The notes beneath the pieces were generated by a model. It saw nothing but the letters and a program-made list of their open reading frames with translations, searched no databases and had not been told where the DNA came from. From Acinetobacter sp. ANC 3832 (lineage in GTDB: Bacteria > Pseudomonadota > Gammaproteobacteria > Pseudomonadales > Moraxellaceae): DNA of 54,197 bases. The stretch covers positions 1 through 54,197 of the forward strand of contig NZ_NEGJ01000017.1 of the NCBI RefSeq assembly GCF_002135415.1, written 5' to 3'. Shown here one piece after another: positions 37,857 through 47,026 of the stretch (position 1 is the first letter of the stretch; each line of letters opens with the position of its first letter). Made by a program: the position numbers and the translations under genes.

Positions 37857-38108
37857 TTAGGTACGTTTAGCAATCATGTTGTAAATAAATAATACGATGA
37901 TTGCACCAATCACTGATGCAATAAAACCTGCCGATGAACCTTTTGGATAAAGTCCCAGTAATTGTCCGCCGTAGGTCGCAACCAAAGAACCAACAATACC
38001 TAATGCAGTGGTCAGAATGAACCCTGCTTTGTCATCCCCAGGGTGAATTGCACGAGCAATTAATCCTGCAAAAAAACCAATAATGATTGCACCAATTAAT
38101 GCCATCAT
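37857..38108 (-). CDS. GlsB/YeaQ/YmgE family small membrane protein
   Basis: An 83-residue inner-membrane protein with three hydrophobic helices. The Gly-rich pattern IGAIIIGFFAGLIAR...GDDKAGFILTTALGIVGS...IGAIIVLFIYN is that of the transglycosylase-associated/GlsB family, linked to stress responses but not understood mechanistically. The frame extends to 38180; AAGGAG seven bases before ATG 38108 fixes the start. Single gene. Confidence 0.88.
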   Translation of the reverse strand: MMALIGAIIIGFFAGLIARAIHPGDDKAGFILTTALGIVGSLVATYGGQLLGLYPKGSSAGFIASVIGAIIVLFIYNMIAKRT

Positions 38109-38255
38109 GAGCTTTCTCCTTTTCTTATCTTTTCTAGTGTTAAGGAATTGAAAATACTCTTTATCTTTGATTATTTTCACACATCATGAAAGTACAGCTT
38201 TGCTACAATGTGTTGCATTTTTGTTCATTGGTTTTTGAATGAAATGGTGGGCCAT

Positions 38256-38281
38256 AAAAAAGCGACTGACGTCGCTTTTTT
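38256..38281 (-). terminator. Terminator of hpt
   Basis: AAAAAGCGAC, tgac overlap and GTCGCTTTTTT form the stem, 18 bases past the hpt stop on the minus strand. Confidence 0.85.
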
Positions 38282-38298
38282 ATTTCATGGAAAATTGA

Positions 38299-38826
38299 TT
38301 AAAGACCAATTTCACCAATGAATGGAATATGGCGATACTTTTGATCGTAATCTAAACCATAACCGACAATAAATTTATCTTCAACTTCAAAGCCAAGGAA
38401 TTTAACGTCTAAGTCAATTTCACGGCGCGAAGGTTTGCTGACTAAAGTGCAAAGCTCAATAGAATTTGGCTGACGCGTTTCTAAAATTTCGAGTACTTTG
38501 CTGAGTGTATTGCCTGAATCAATAATATCTTCAATCACAAGCACGTCTTTACCACGAATTTCGCCGTCTAAATCTTTCAAAATTTTGACATCACGGGAAG
38601 ATGTTGTACCACCGCCATAGCTAGATACAGTCATAAAATCGAGTTCGTGTCCTTTGCTAATGGCACGGCATAAATCCGCCATAAAAATTACAGAACCACG
38701 AAGTAATCCGATTAAAACAAGCTCTTTGTCGCTTTTGGCATAATGAGCATCAATTTGTTTTCCAAGTTCTTTGACTTTCGCTTGAATTTCTTCAGTTGAA
38801 ATCATCACTTTCATTTGGATGGTCAT
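38299..38826 (-). CDS. hpt: Hypoxanthine phosphoribosyltransferase
   Basis: Salvages hypoxanthine (and guanine to some extent) to IMP/GMP using PRPP. From ATG 38826 it has 175 residues: the flexible-loop region (DFMTVSSYGGGTTSSR near 63-79), the PRPP-binding motif VLVIEDIIDSGNTL at 95-108 and FIVGYGLDYDQKYR near the end. The frame opens 16 codons earlier, but those residues are not part of the family. guaD, also purine salvage, is the next upstream gene on this strand. Confidence 0.96.
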   Translation of the reverse strand: MTIQMKVMISTEEIQAKVKELGKQIDAHYAKSDKELVLIGLLRGSVIFMADLCRAISKGHELDFMTVSSYGGGTTSSRDVKILKDLDGEIRGKDVLVIEDIIDSGNTLSKVLEILETRQPNSIELCTLVSKPSRREIDLDVKFLGFEVEDKFIVGYGLDYDQKYRHIPFIGEIGL

Positions 38827-39001
38827 GGGTAGATACCTAAACAAAAAATAAAAAAAGGCGTTGACCTGCAACACCTGAAATATGTGCCAATTTTAAAACA
38901 TATCACTCGGAGATGCATCTTTTTTGGCATTTGAATATGTAAATGGCTTTTTTTTATTGGCTATTGAGTGTTTAGGCATCTTGCATAAGCGGATTTAGCA
39001 T

Positions 39002-39037
39002 CCTTTTATCTTTCTCCTGAGAGGAGAAAGATAAAGG
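39002..39037. repeat. Long near-perfect hairpin (16-bp stem)
   Basis: CCTTTTATCTTTCTCCT (39002-39018), GAG and AGGAGAAAGATAAAGG (39022-39037) pair with one bulged T. It follows the small gene downstream of guaD but lacks a T tail on the minus strand. It resembles the CTCCTTTTT dyad at 18.7 kb. Confidence 0.55.
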
Positions 39038-39052
39038 TTTTATGCAAGAAGT

Positions 39053-39166
39053 CTAATGAGCATCTCGTTTTAAAAGTAATGCACAAGCCACAAAAACTAT
39101 ACCCATCAAAATGACTTTTTTCTTCGAGCTTTTTGATGTGCTCTTTTGTTTAGGCTGTTTTTTCAT
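39053..39166 (-). CDS. Small basic single-helix membrane protein overlapping guaD
   Basis: A 37-residue product: a Lys/Ser-rich N-terminus (MKKQPKQKSTSKSSKKK), one hydrophobic helix (VILMGIVFVACALLL) and a short tail. It starts inside the last codons of guaD in another frame, with AGGA seven bases before ATG 39166, so translational coupling is likely. An upstream ATG at 39181 would add five residues. It is too short for a domain call. The helix and ribosome site argue that it is real. Confidence 0.45.
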   Translation of the reverse strand: MKKQPKQKSTSKSSKKKVILMGIVFVACALLLKRDAH

Positions 39167-40484
39167 TGGTTTCCTGCTCATATACTTTTCGTCCAAAAAT
39201 ATAGGTTGCTTGAATATTACGGTCATCACCCATGGTGAATAGCGCAAACAAAGCATCTTCGATGTTTCTAGCACGTTGCTGACGCAATGCTTGTAACGCC
39301 GTTGCCTTAAGGTTTAAAACCACAAAATCTGCTTCTTTGCCGATATTGAAATTACCTAACTTATCATCCAAATGTAGCGCTTTTGCCCCACCAATGGTTG
39401 CATGATAAAGCGATTCAAATGCAGAAAGCTTATCCCCTTGAAGTTGTTGAACCTTATAGGCTTCATTCAAAGTCTGTAACTGACAAAATGCTGTTCCTGC
39501 GCCAATATCTGTTCCTAAACCGACTTTGACTTGCTGTTCCCATGTTTTTTTCAATGGAAATAAACCACTGCCAAGGAATAAATTCGAAGTTGGACAGAAG
39601 GCAATCGCAGAATCAGTATCATGCATACATTGCCATTCAGCATCTTCCAAATGTACGCAATGCGCGAATACAGAGCGCTCCCCTGTTAAGCCATAATGGT
39701 GATAAACGTCTAAATAGCTTTTTTGCTCAGGGAATAAATCTTTCACCCAAGCAATTTCATTTTTATTTTCGCTTAAATGAGTATGCACATAAACATCAGG
39801 ATATTCCGCTTTTAACTGTCCTGCTCTTTCCAATTGCTCAGGTGTAGAGGTTGGTGCAAAACGTGGCGTAATGGCATATAGGTTACGACCTTTACCGTGC
39901 CATTTTTCAATTAGTGCTTTGCTATCGTTATACGCGCTTTCAGCAGTATCGGTTAGTTGCTCGGGTGCATGACGATCCATCATCACTTTACCTGCAATTA
40001 GGCGCATTTGATGTTGTTCAGCAGCTTCAAATAAAGCATCTACTGATTGTGGATGAACCGTGCAAAAAACCAATGCGGTGGTTGTGCCATTTTTAAGCAG
40101 TTCGTTAACGAAAAATTTAGCAATCTGATCTGCATAATTTTTATCTTGGAATTGCATTTCAGTGGGGAATGTATAGGTGTTTAACCATTCTAAAAGTTGT
40201 TCGCCATATGCCCCAACCATTTCCGTTTGTGGGAAATGGATATGCGTATCAATAAAACCAGGAACGATCAATTGTTCAGGATAATGGTCAACCTGAATCG
40301 TATCATCAAGGTTGTTTTTACCTTGTTCCCAAGACCCGAACCACGTGATTTTGCCTTGTTCTGTGATGAGTAGACCATCTTCGATGTAGCGAACTTGTTC
40401 TGTAATTTGAGCGGCTTGAGAAACGATATTTTGAATATCTAAAAAACGACCACGAATAGCAGTTACAGCAGAATTGGAAGACAT
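39150..40484 (-). CDS. guaD: Guanine deaminase
   Basis: Converts guanine to xanthine and ammonia. The 444 residues form an amidohydrolase: metal-binding HIHFPQTEMVG near 82, HTHLSE and HCVHL in the barrel, and the metal-binding Asp in GLGTDIGAGT near 330. The length is typical of bacterial GuaD. Its end overlaps a possible small membrane-protein gene. Location next to hpt fits purine turnover. Confidence 0.95.
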   Translation of the reverse strand: MSSNSAVTAIRGRFLDIQNIVSQAAQITEQVRYIEDGLLITEQGKITWFGSWEQGKNNLDDTIQVDHYPEQLIVPGFIDTHIHFPQTEMVGAYGEQLLEWLNTYTFPTEMQFQDKNYADQIAKFFVNELLKNGTTTALVFCTVHPQSVDALFEAAEQHQMRLIAGKVMMDRHAPEQLTDTAESAYNDSKALIEKWHGKGRNLYAITPRFAPTSTPEQLERAGQLKAEYPDVYVHTHLSENKNEIAWVKDLFPEQKSYLDVYHHYGLTGERSVFAHCVHLEDAEWQCMHDTDSAIAFCPTSNLFLGSGLFPLKKTWEQQVKVGLGTDIGAGTAFCQLQTLNEAYKVQQLQGDKLSAFESLYHATIGGAKALHLDDKLGNFNIGKEADFVVLNLKATALQALRQQRARNIEDALFALFTMGDDRNIQATYIFGRKVYEQETNEKTA

Positions 40485-40677
40485 AAAAACCTACACTTAT
40501 ACTTTTTTCAGTTGATTGTACCTGATTTGAAGATTGTGCTCATGGCTTTTGTTAGATTCTATGTAATGCTAGTTTATCGAGAGTTGAGACTAATTTTAGT
40601 GCGAAGAATCGGCTTTATTTTTTGTTTTAGAATGCGTAAAGTGTGCACAAATGAAGAAATAAGAGACAACAATAGTC

Positions 40678-41151
40678 ATGTATTTTTGGAATACCCAAGC
40701 CTTAGCGCATGAATTGGCTGAAGATAGTTTAGAGAAACGTCATTATAAAAATTATTATTTATTGGCAGCCTTAGTGGTCAGCGCTGTTTATTATTATGGA
40801 ATGTTCTCGCCTTATTATGATGTACGTGTGATCGGCTTAGAAGTAGTTTTGACCTTAGTGATTATGTTTATTGGAATTCAACGAACTTATGTTGCCAATG
40901 GCGGTGATGAGGGGATTAATTTTATGAACCGTATCACGGCGTTGTCTTTCCCTATTTTATTACAAACCACTGTGGCAGGGATTGTTTTTGGTCTGTTGCT
41001 ATTGGGGATTTATCAGTATTTTGGCTTAGAAAATACGGCATTTGATGTGTGGTATGAATGGTGTGTTTCAGCTTTTACCATTTTTTTGCAGATTTTATTT
41101 TTTACTCGTTTAAATATGTATATGAAGCGTGTGGCTGAACATACCATCTAA
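40678..41151 (+). CDS. Predicted four-helix membrane protein, unknown
   Basis: A 157-residue protein with four hydrophobic segments near 26-46, 51-68, 88-112 and 128-146. No family was recognised. It is divergent from guaD. The ATG has only a weak AGAGAC ribosome site. Nothing in the neighbourhood suggests a role. Confidence 0.65.
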   Translation: MYFWNTQALAHELAEDSLEKRHYKNYYLLAALVVSAVYYYGMFSPYYDVRVIGLEVVLTLVIMFIGIQRTYVANGGDEGINFMNRITALSFPILLQTTVAGIVFGLLLLGIYQYFGLENTAFDVWYEWCVSAFTIFLQILFFTRLNMYMKRVAEHTI

Positions 41152-41250
41152 AATTGATAAAGATTTACAATAAAAAATTGACTGTATTGAAAGTTGATTT
41201 TTCTCTTTAAAATATAGATAAAGTTTAGTTTGAATATACTGAGTTTTATT

Positions 41251-42411
41251 TCACTCCACAAAATAATGCGCTGCAAAATGTGCATCGTTGCCAATGATGT
41301 CATAACAATCTTCACGAATCGACATGCCTGCACAGCTGTGCCCCACCATCCATAAGCCAAGCGTTGGCAACTTGCCATCAAATAACGGTGTATCTACCCA
41401 TTTCTGTGCAATATAGCCGTACTTATCATAATCATCAAAATAAAAACTACCCGAAGCTGTGCCTTTATCTACATTATCCTCAAGGACACGAATATTTGCA
41501 CCTTCACGTGCCAATATCGGTTTCTTTACCCATTTTCCTTGTAAGTTTGTAGCACTGTTAAAAGCATGAGATTCAAGCAAATAAGGATGATTGGGAAACT
41601 TTTTCCAAAGCTCTACTAAAATGGCTTTATTCGACAGTAACATTTTCCAACACGGTTCAACCCAGCGGATGTCAGGCTTTAAATACTGTGCAAAATTTTC
41701 TTCCCAAACCCATTCCCAAGGATATAGCTTGAATAAGTTCTGAATATTTTGATTATTCAAATCCACTAAATTTTGTCCATCCCAACCGATATTTTCCATC
41801 GACAATTCAGACACACTAAAACCTGCCTGAAAAGCAGTGTCCATTAAATATTCCAGATTACCCCAGTCTTCGCGCCCTGCTTCCTGACAGGCTGCAAAAT
41901 GCACATGTGTTCCACGTGGAAAAATGGTTTTCCAACGCTTAATTAAATCTTCATGAATACTATTAAACTGATCTCGATGCGGAATATTTTCAACCTGCTC
42001 AATCCAGTGCCATTGCGCTACAGATGCTTCAAGCAAGCCTGTAGGTGTATCAGCATTGTATTCAAGCATCTTGATTTGACGACCATCATAGGCAAAGTCA
42101 AAACGTCCATAGAGCATAGGCGCTTGGTTGCGCCATGAATGTTCAATTAGTGGAATCGCTGCCTGTGGAATTTGAAAATAGTCAGGATAATTGCCCTCTT
42201 GAATCATCTCCCCTGCAACTTGTATACACATTTGATGAAGCTCGTTGGAAGCATCTTCCAATTGTTCTATTTGTTTCAGAGTAAATTCATATGCAACGCC
42301 TTCAGACCAATAAATTGAACCATCAAGCGAAGGTAAGTTGTAATAATCGAAACCAATTTTTTCGTGTTCTTGTTGCCAGTTGGGGCGTGGCTGAAATAAC
42401 TTTCTTTTCAT
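41251..42411 (-). CDS. Glutathionylspermidine synthase family protein (YgiC-like)
   Basis: An ATP-grasp-type ligase homolog of 386 residues, the same length as E. coli YgiC. Typical stretches are YGRFDFAYDGRQIKMLEYNADTPT (about 100-123, with predicted Mg/ATP ligands), WVKKPILAREGANI and FDGKLPTLGLWMVG near the C-terminus. It lacks the amidase domain of true Gsp synthetase/amidase, so the peptide product is uncertain. A YgiB-like lipoprotein gene lies 27 bases upstream, as in the E. coli ygiB-ygiC pair. A parS-like site is embedded at 41908-41923. Confidence 0.9.
   Translation of the reverse strand: MKRKLFQPRPNWQQEHEKIGFDYYNLPSLDGSIYWSEGVAYEFTLKQIEQLEDASNELHQMCIQVAGEMIQEGNYPDYFQIPQAAIPLIEHSWRNQAPMLYGRFDFAYDGRQIKMLEYNADTPTGLLEASVAQWHWIEQVENIPHRDQFNSIHEDLIKRWKTIFPRGTHVHFAACQEAGREDWGNLEYLMDTAFQAGFSVSELSMENIGWDGQNLVDLNNQNIQNLFKLYPWEWVWEENFAQYLKPDIRWVEPCWKMLLSNKAILVELWKKFPNHPYLLESHAFNSATNLQGKWVKKPILAREGANIRVLEDNVDKGTASGSFYFDDYDKYGYIAQKWVDTPLFDGKLPTLGLWMVGHSCAGMSIREDCYDIIGNDAHFAAHYFVE
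41908..41923. promoter_or_regulatory. parS-like site inside the ygiC-like gene
   Basis: TGTTCCACGTGGAAAA contains the perfect 12-bp palindrome TTCCACGTGGAA, with the last two bases off consensus. Confidence 0.6.
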
Positions 42412-42438
42412 GAGATGTATTGATTGCTCTATTTAAAA

Positions 42439-42822
42439 CTACCCGCCAAAGGAAAAACCACTGCGACCAAAGCCACCACGGATAGGTGAAGATTTACTAT
42501 GATTCTTGGTGACTTGTGAAACGAATGGTTTTCCTACGCTTAGGTTTGAGGATGGTTCCACTTTACGCCCCTGAAAATTGACTTTACGATTACCTTGATA
42601 ATATTGCGGTCCTATGTAGCGTGAGCCACCATAGTATCCACTTGAATGTCCACCCAATGAGCTTGTCGCACTATTATTTTCTTCTTCACAGAGTTCTGTT
42701 TTCCAATCATAAGAACAGTCATATTGATTATTATAAACATCTTGAACTAAGGTTTTATTGTTGCTACTACATGCAGTGATCAGCAATGGAACAACCACCA
42801 AACTAATTTTTTTTGAGCGCAT
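42439..42822 (-). CDS. YgiB-like (DUF1190-type) lipoprotein
   Basis: A 127-residue lipoprotein; the signal ends LLITAC with Cys19 the lipidated residue. The body is Gly/Ser/Asn-rich and ends with IRGGFGRSGFSFGG, resembling the TRGGFGES C-terminal part of E. coli YgiB. Together with the next gene it reproduces the ygiB-ygiC pair. The frame opens at a TTG seven codons earlier, but AAGG eight bases before ATG 42822 supports the later start. Function unknown. Confidence 0.75.
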   Translation of the reverse strand: MRSKKISLVVVPLLITACSSNNKTLVQDVYNNQYDCSYDWKTELCEEENNSATSSLGGHSSGYYGGSRYIGPQYYQGNRKVNFQGRKVEPSSNLSVGKPFVSQVTKNHSKSSPIRGGFGRSGFSFGG

Positions 42823-42958
42823 TTTCAGCCTTGTATTATTCAAATTTTTATCGTTATGCTATGTACGATGATAAAAAATAAAACATATTTTATCTGAGCT
42901 ATGATATTTGCATGCTTTTAGAATGTACAGTGCTGAAGATTGATAAATCAGCATATTA

Positions 42959-43561
42959 TTGATATTTATAGCGAAGCCGAATCAACTCTTGAATACAGAT
43001 ATTTATCAAACCAAGCTTAAACAAATGATCAGTGCGCATGATGCATTGATGCAAATTCTGATTGATTTAAGAGCATTTAATGCATCTGCATTTTTAAGTG
43101 CAGGTGTGATTCGTAACTTTGTTTGGTCGGTATTACATGATCAAGATTATGATATTGCGCAGATAGAAATTGATGTGATTTTTTATGATGCTCAAGATGA
43201 GTTAGCGATTAAAGAACAAAATTTAGCAGGTTATTTGAAGAAGAAATTTCCAAAGAATGAATGGGATGTGGTAAATCAAGCTTTTGTGCATACATGGTAT
43301 GAAACCGAAGATGGAAAATCGATTGCCCCATTACAGTCGATTCATCATGCACTGTCTTTATGGCCTGAAACGGCGACAGCCGTTGCTATTCGTTTATTGG
43401 ATAATGATGATTTTGAGGTAATTGCGCCGTTAGGTTTAGAGGATTTATTTGAATTAAAGCTAAGTTGGAATAATGCCTTGGTTAGTCATGCAGTTTTTAT
43501 GCAAAGAGTTAATTCTAAAAAGTTTTTAGAACGATGGGGACAGCTTCAGCTCATTGATTAA
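42959..43561 (+). CDS. Nucleotidyltransferase-family protein (NTP_transf_6 type)
   Basis: A 200-residue protein resembling small bacterial nucleotidyltransferase-fold proteins of unknown substrate: AGVIRNFVWSVLHD near 48, IEIDVIFYDAQDE near 72 and WPETATAVAIRL near 138 are the family signatures. The start is doubtful: the frame opens at TTG 42959 with no ribosome site, and TTG 42989 or ATG 43025 are alternatives. Its end overlaps the end of the convergent unknown gene by four bases. Confidence 0.8.
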   Translation: MIFIAKPNQLLNTDIYQTKLKQMISAHDALMQILIDLRAFNASAFLSAGVIRNFVWSVLHDQDYDIAQIEIDVIFYDAQDELAIKEQNLAGYLKKKFPKNEWDVVNQAFVHTWYETEDGKSIAPLQSIHHALSLWPETATAVAIRLLDNDDFEVIAPLGLEDLFELKLSWNNALVSHAVFMQRVNSKKFLERWGQLQLID

Positions 43562-43962
43562 TTTTCTAAAATGAGCGTAATTCCATTGTATCGAATATCA
43601 TAATGAAGATAAGCATTTGCCCATGCTGTATCGAGTATTGTGACCTTTGAGTTATGATTGATTTTGAGTTTTAGCTTATATTTAAGTTTTTTAATTATTT
43701 TAGAATTTATTAAATGCCCTTCTTCAGCCCAAAACATAATGAAAAAATTAATACCTGTTGACATTTGTTTTACATATATATCATTGCCAGTATGACCATA
43801 GACTTTGAAAGAGTTTTTTATTGTCCAAAGCTGTTTTGTTTCATCAAACTCTGCATGAAATAGCCCATTTATTAGGCCTTCTAAAGTAATGGCTTTACCA
43901 TCAATACTGACATTTTTAGTTTGAAAATTAATGGTTAAACATGCATGGCTCATTTTTATCAA
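43558..43962 (-). CDS. Small protein of unknown function
   Basis: A 134-residue cytoplasmic protein rich in beta-prone and basic segments (KIIKKLKYKLKLKI). No family was recognised. The first in-frame ATG is at 43962, with a second at 43953. Its stop overlaps that of the nucleotidyltransferase-like gene. Codon use looks like that of its neighbours. The call rests on length and the absence of a better gene in this interval. Confidence 0.5.
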   Translation of the reverse strand: MIKMSHACLTINFQTKNVSIDGKAITLEGLINGLFHAEFDETKQLWTIKNSFKVYGHTGNDIYVKQMSTGINFFIMFWAEEGHLINSKIIKKLKYKLKLKINHNSKVTILDTAWANAYLHYDIRYNGITLILEN

Positions 43963-44005
43963 TTCCCCATTTTATGTGTAATTTACAGTCTTTGCCTGAA
44001 AATAA

Positions 44006-44030
44006 AAAGCCCTCCAAATTAGGAAGGCTC
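44006..44030 (-). terminator. Terminator of the TerC/Alx-like gene
   Basis: On the minus strand AGCCTTCC, six bases and GGAGGGCT are followed by TTTTT, 18 bases past the stop. Confidence 0.8.
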
Positions 44031-44047
44031 TCGCAATCAAAAAAGTA

Positions 44048-45010
44048 TTAAGACTGCAATTCTTGCTTATTGTTATAGCGAATCGATAACCATGCTGTAA
44101 TCGCTAAAGTCACCACAATAAAGCCCAGTGAAATCCAGATTGGCATGTGGAACACATCAAGCAATAACATTTTACCGCCAATGAAGACCAAAATAATGCC
44201 TAGACCATAAGGTAAGTAATGCATTTTCGATGCAGCACCTGCCAATAAGAAGAACATTGCACGTAAACCTAAAATTGCCATTAAGTTTGCTGTTAATACA
44301 ATAAACGGATCACTGGTCACGGCGAAAATAGCAGGAATGGAATCGACTGCAAAAATTACGTCCGAAGCTTCAACCAAGATTAAAACTAAGAATAACGGCG
44401 TTGCCCATAACACGCCATTTTGACGAACAAAGAATTTTTCACCTTGCATTGTCGGTGTGATACGCATGTGCTTACGTAACCACTTTAAAATCTTCATATC
44501 TTCAATATTGGTGTCTTCTTCATCCTGCCCTTTCAGGAGTTTAAAGCCCATATATACGAGGAATGCACCGAAGATATAGAGAATCCAAGAAAACTCTTGA
44601 ACAAACCAAGCCCCAATAAAAATAAAGATGGTTCGTAAAACAATTGCACCGAGTACGCCGTAAAGCAAAATTTTACGTTGTAATGCAGGTGGAATAGCAA
44701 AAGCAGCAAAAATCATCAGCCATACAAAGACGTTATCAATCGCCAATGATTTTTCAAGTAAATAACCTGCAATGTATTCCATGGTTTTTTGATTAGCGAG
44801 AGTAACACCAACCGTTTGTTGCAAGTAAAGCCATAAACCACCTGCAAACAGCATTGCTACGGAAACCCATGCAATACTCCAATATGCAGCAGTTTTAATT
44901 TTAACTTCTTGGCCTTCTTTTTGTTTGAAGCCTAAAAAGTCGATCACCAACATGACAGCCACAATGCCGAAAAATGCCAGATACAGCCATAAATTACCAA
45001 TAGAGTCCAT
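44048..45010 (-). CDS. TerC family membrane protein, Alx-like
   Basis: An inner-membrane protein of 320 residues, close in size to E. coli Alx (321). About eight or nine helices are seen, with the family acidic pairs in the membrane (EKSLAIDNVFVW near 85 and VEASDVIFAVDSIPAIFA near 210). Alx and relatives are tied to manganese handling, which fits the yybP-ykoY riboswitch just upstream. The frame opens at TTG 45031, but TTTGGAG seven bases before ATG 45010 decides the start. Manganese export is the likely role by homology. Confidence 0.9.
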   Translation of the reverse strand: MDSIGNLWLYLAFFGIVAVMLVIDFLGFKQKEGQEVKIKTAAYWSIAWVSVAMLFAGGLWLYLQQTVGVTLANQKTMEYIAGYLLEKSLAIDNVFVWLMIFAAFAIPPALQRKILLYGVLGAIVLRTIFIFIGAWFVQEFSWILYIFGAFLVYMGFKLLKGQDEEDTNIEDMKILKWLRKHMRITPTMQGEKFFVRQNGVLWATPLFLVLILVEASDVIFAVDSIPAIFAVTSDPFIVLTANLMAILGLRAMFFLLAGAASKMHYLPYGLGIILVFIGGKMLLLDVFHMPIWISLGFIVVTLAITAWLSIRYNNKQELQS

Positions 45011-45039
45011 CGAATTCTCCAAATCTGGCAATCAGGCAT

Positions 45040-45100
45040 AAAAAAGACCTTGACCCGTTGCCAGATGATTAAACATCTGTACCAACATGATCAAAGTCTT
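45040..45100 (-). terminator. Riboswitch-linked terminator hairpin in the terC-like leader
   Basis: On the minus strand AAGACTTTGAT (from 45100) can pair with GTCAAGGTCTT (to 45046), followed by T6 at 45041-45046. The 5' arm is also the 3' edge of the riboswitch aptamer, so ligand binding could prevent termination. Confidence 0.65.
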
Positions 45101-45258
45101 GCCTACATTATCTTAAAAGAGTCTTTTAAAATAATGCTCAGATACCGGCTTTTTGCAAAGCGTAATGACGATATTCTGACCCTATATACATTTAAGTGCT
45201 TTTATTAATTCAGGACTTAAATGTATATAGTTTGAAGGAGGCTACTCCCCTTGTTCAA
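45092..45258 (-). promoter_or_regulatory. yybP-ykoY manganese riboswitch
   Basis: Read on the minus strand the leader opens with AAGGGGAGTAGCCTCC (the GGGGAGTAG hallmark), has a 16-bp perfect stem (45215-45230 with 45182-45197), then GGGTCAGAATATCGTCATTACGC-like core bases, and closes with GGCAAGACTTTGATC. This is the yybP-ykoY pattern, a Mn2+ sensor often found before alx/terC genes. Core pairing was judged by eye. Confidence 0.8.
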
Positions 45259-45343
45259 ACGTATGTATTGAAAGAAATGTATGACATTTCTTAATATCTG
45301 CACAGGATCGCATATTTAAACGACTTGTGCAAATTTTAACTGA

Positions 45344-46534
45344 TTATTTGGCTAAGAAATCTCGACGTTGTACTAAAAATAACGCCAAAACTGTCCCGAA
45401 AATTGCCAATATTCCGCCCACTAGACCAATATGGTTTAGGCTATAGCTTGCCGAAACGTAACCGCCTAATAATGCTCCACCGCCAATACCCACATTGTAT
45501 AAGCCTGAATAAATCGCCATAGCGACATCAGTCGCATCAGAAGCTAAGTTCAGTGCCTTGGCTTGCATGGCTAAACTGAAACAGATAATGCCCATACCCC
45601 AAAATAAACTCAAACTAGTTAAACTGAGGAAGTCTTGAGATAATGGTAAGAGTAGCAACATCGACATTGCCAATAAGCCACAACTTAAAGGAATAGCAAG
45701 TTTGGGATATTTACCACCTAATTTTCCAAACAGATACGAACCGATAAACCCTGCCCCACCGTAAATTAGCAATAACGTTGTAGTTTGTGATGAAGTGAAA
45801 TGTGCAATGGTTAAAGCAAAAGGTTCAATATAACTATAAGCCGTAAATTGTGCGGTGATGATGATGACTGTGAGTGCAAATACAATCATTAAGCTTGGTC
45901 GTTTTAAAAAGATTTTAATACTACTCAATGAGCCTGAATTCACACTTGGCAGTAAAGGTAAAGTCTTGGCAAGAATAATACAAATGATTACTGCACAAAT
46001 GGAGATGAGTGCAAAGGTATTGCGCCATCCATAAGCCTCACCAATCATTCGACCAAATGGAATACCTAAAACCATGGCTAAAGCTGTACCTGTTGCAAGT
46101 AATCCTAAGGCTTGGAATTCTTTACCTTTGGGCGCAACACGAACTGCCAATGAAGCCGTAATTGACCAAAATAAGGCATGTGCAAAGGCAATACCAATTC
46201 GGCTTGCAAGTAATACTTCAAAACTCCATGCAAAATAAGACAGCACATGACTCACAATAAAAACGGTGAATAAAGCAATCAACAAAAAGCGCCGTTCGAT
46301 GTTCTTGGTCAGCAACATCATGGGCAATGACATAGGTGCGACCACCCATGCGTAGATGGTAATCATGATGCCGACCTCGGTTGCAGGCATTGCAAAGCTC
46401 TGACCAATATCGCTGAGTAAAGCGACTGGAATAAATTCTGTGGTATTAAAAATAAAAGCAGCAAAAGCTAAGCTAATGACACTGATCCACTGTTGGGTGG
46501 TATTTGGTGTGGGATGTAACACTGAGCTTGACAT
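45344..46534 (-). CDS. sotB: MFS sugar efflux transporter SotB
   Basis: A 12-helix major facilitator of 396 residues. Its N-terminal half follows E. coli SotB (YdeA) closely: [33 protein letters not shown] helix 2, [20 protein letters not shown] and [20 protein letters not shown]. coli SotB exports arabinose and related sugars; the natural substrate here is unknown. The ATG start is in place. It is transcribed separately, 85 bases before the riboswitch leader. Confidence 0.9.
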   Translation of the reverse strand: MSSSVLHPTPNTTQQWISVISLAFAAFIFNTTEFIPVALLSDIGQSFAMPATEVGIMITIYAWVVAPMSLPMMLLTKNIERRFLLIALFTVFIVSHVLSYFAWSFEVLLASRIGIAFAHALFWSITASLAVRVAPKGKEFQALGLLATGTALAMVLGIPFGRMIGEAYGWRNTFALISICAVIICIILAKTLPLLPSVNSGSLSSIKIFLKRPSLMIVFALTVIIITAQFTAYSYIEPFALTIAHFTSSQTTTLLLIYGGAGFIGSYLFGKLGGKYPKLAIPLSCGLLAMSMLLLLPLSQDFLSLTSLSLFWGMGIICFSLAMQAKALNLASDATDVAMAIYSGLYNVGIGGGALLGGYVSASYSLNHIGLVGGILAIFGTVLALFLVQRRDFLAK

Positions 46535-46707
46535 AGTCAGAAATTTTGAAAGGAATACTTAATTTTAGGCTGAATAATGTGACTTGTTAAGTTTAATTCA
46601 AATGCAAAAATGAAATGTGATGATCAGTATTAGACAAAAAGTAAACAAAGGCACAATGTAATGTATGGCATGTTGATTGCCGAAAACCACATTTAGAGAT
46701 CAATAAA

Positions 46708-46995
46708 ATGTTAGAAATTAAGCATAAAGATGATGGTAAGAAAGGTGAGTTCTATATTGGTGAAGAAGGTCATCGTCTCGCAGAAATGGCGTATACATGG
46801 GCGGGTGAAGATAAATTTATTATCGATCACACGACGGTTAATGATGAATTACGTGGTCAAGGTGTCGGTCATAAGCTCTTAGATCGTGCAATCAGTTTAG
46901 CCCGTGAAAAGAATGTAAAAATTATTCCTCTTTGCCCTTATGCAAAATCAGTTTTTGATAAAGACCCATCTATTCATGATGTTTTGAAATCATAA
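46708..46995 (+). CDS. Small GNAT-type acetyltransferase (YjdJ-like), copy 1
   Basis: A 95-residue protein made only of the core GNAT fold. The acetyl-CoA loop is LRGQGVGHKLLDRAI near 51-65, and IIPLCPYAKSVFDK near the C-terminus is typical of the short YjdJ-type acetyltransferase family. Substrate unknown. A paralog follows 31 bases later on the same strand, so this is a tandem duplication within one unit. Confidence 0.88.
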   Translation: MLEIKHKDDGKKGEFYIGEEGHRLAEMAYTWAGEDKFIIDHTTVNDELRGQGVGHKLLDRAISLAREKNVKIIPLCPYAKSVFDKDPSIHDVLKS

Positions 46996-47026
46996 GTTTG
47001 TTTGTTAAAGTTGATTTATATTAAAA

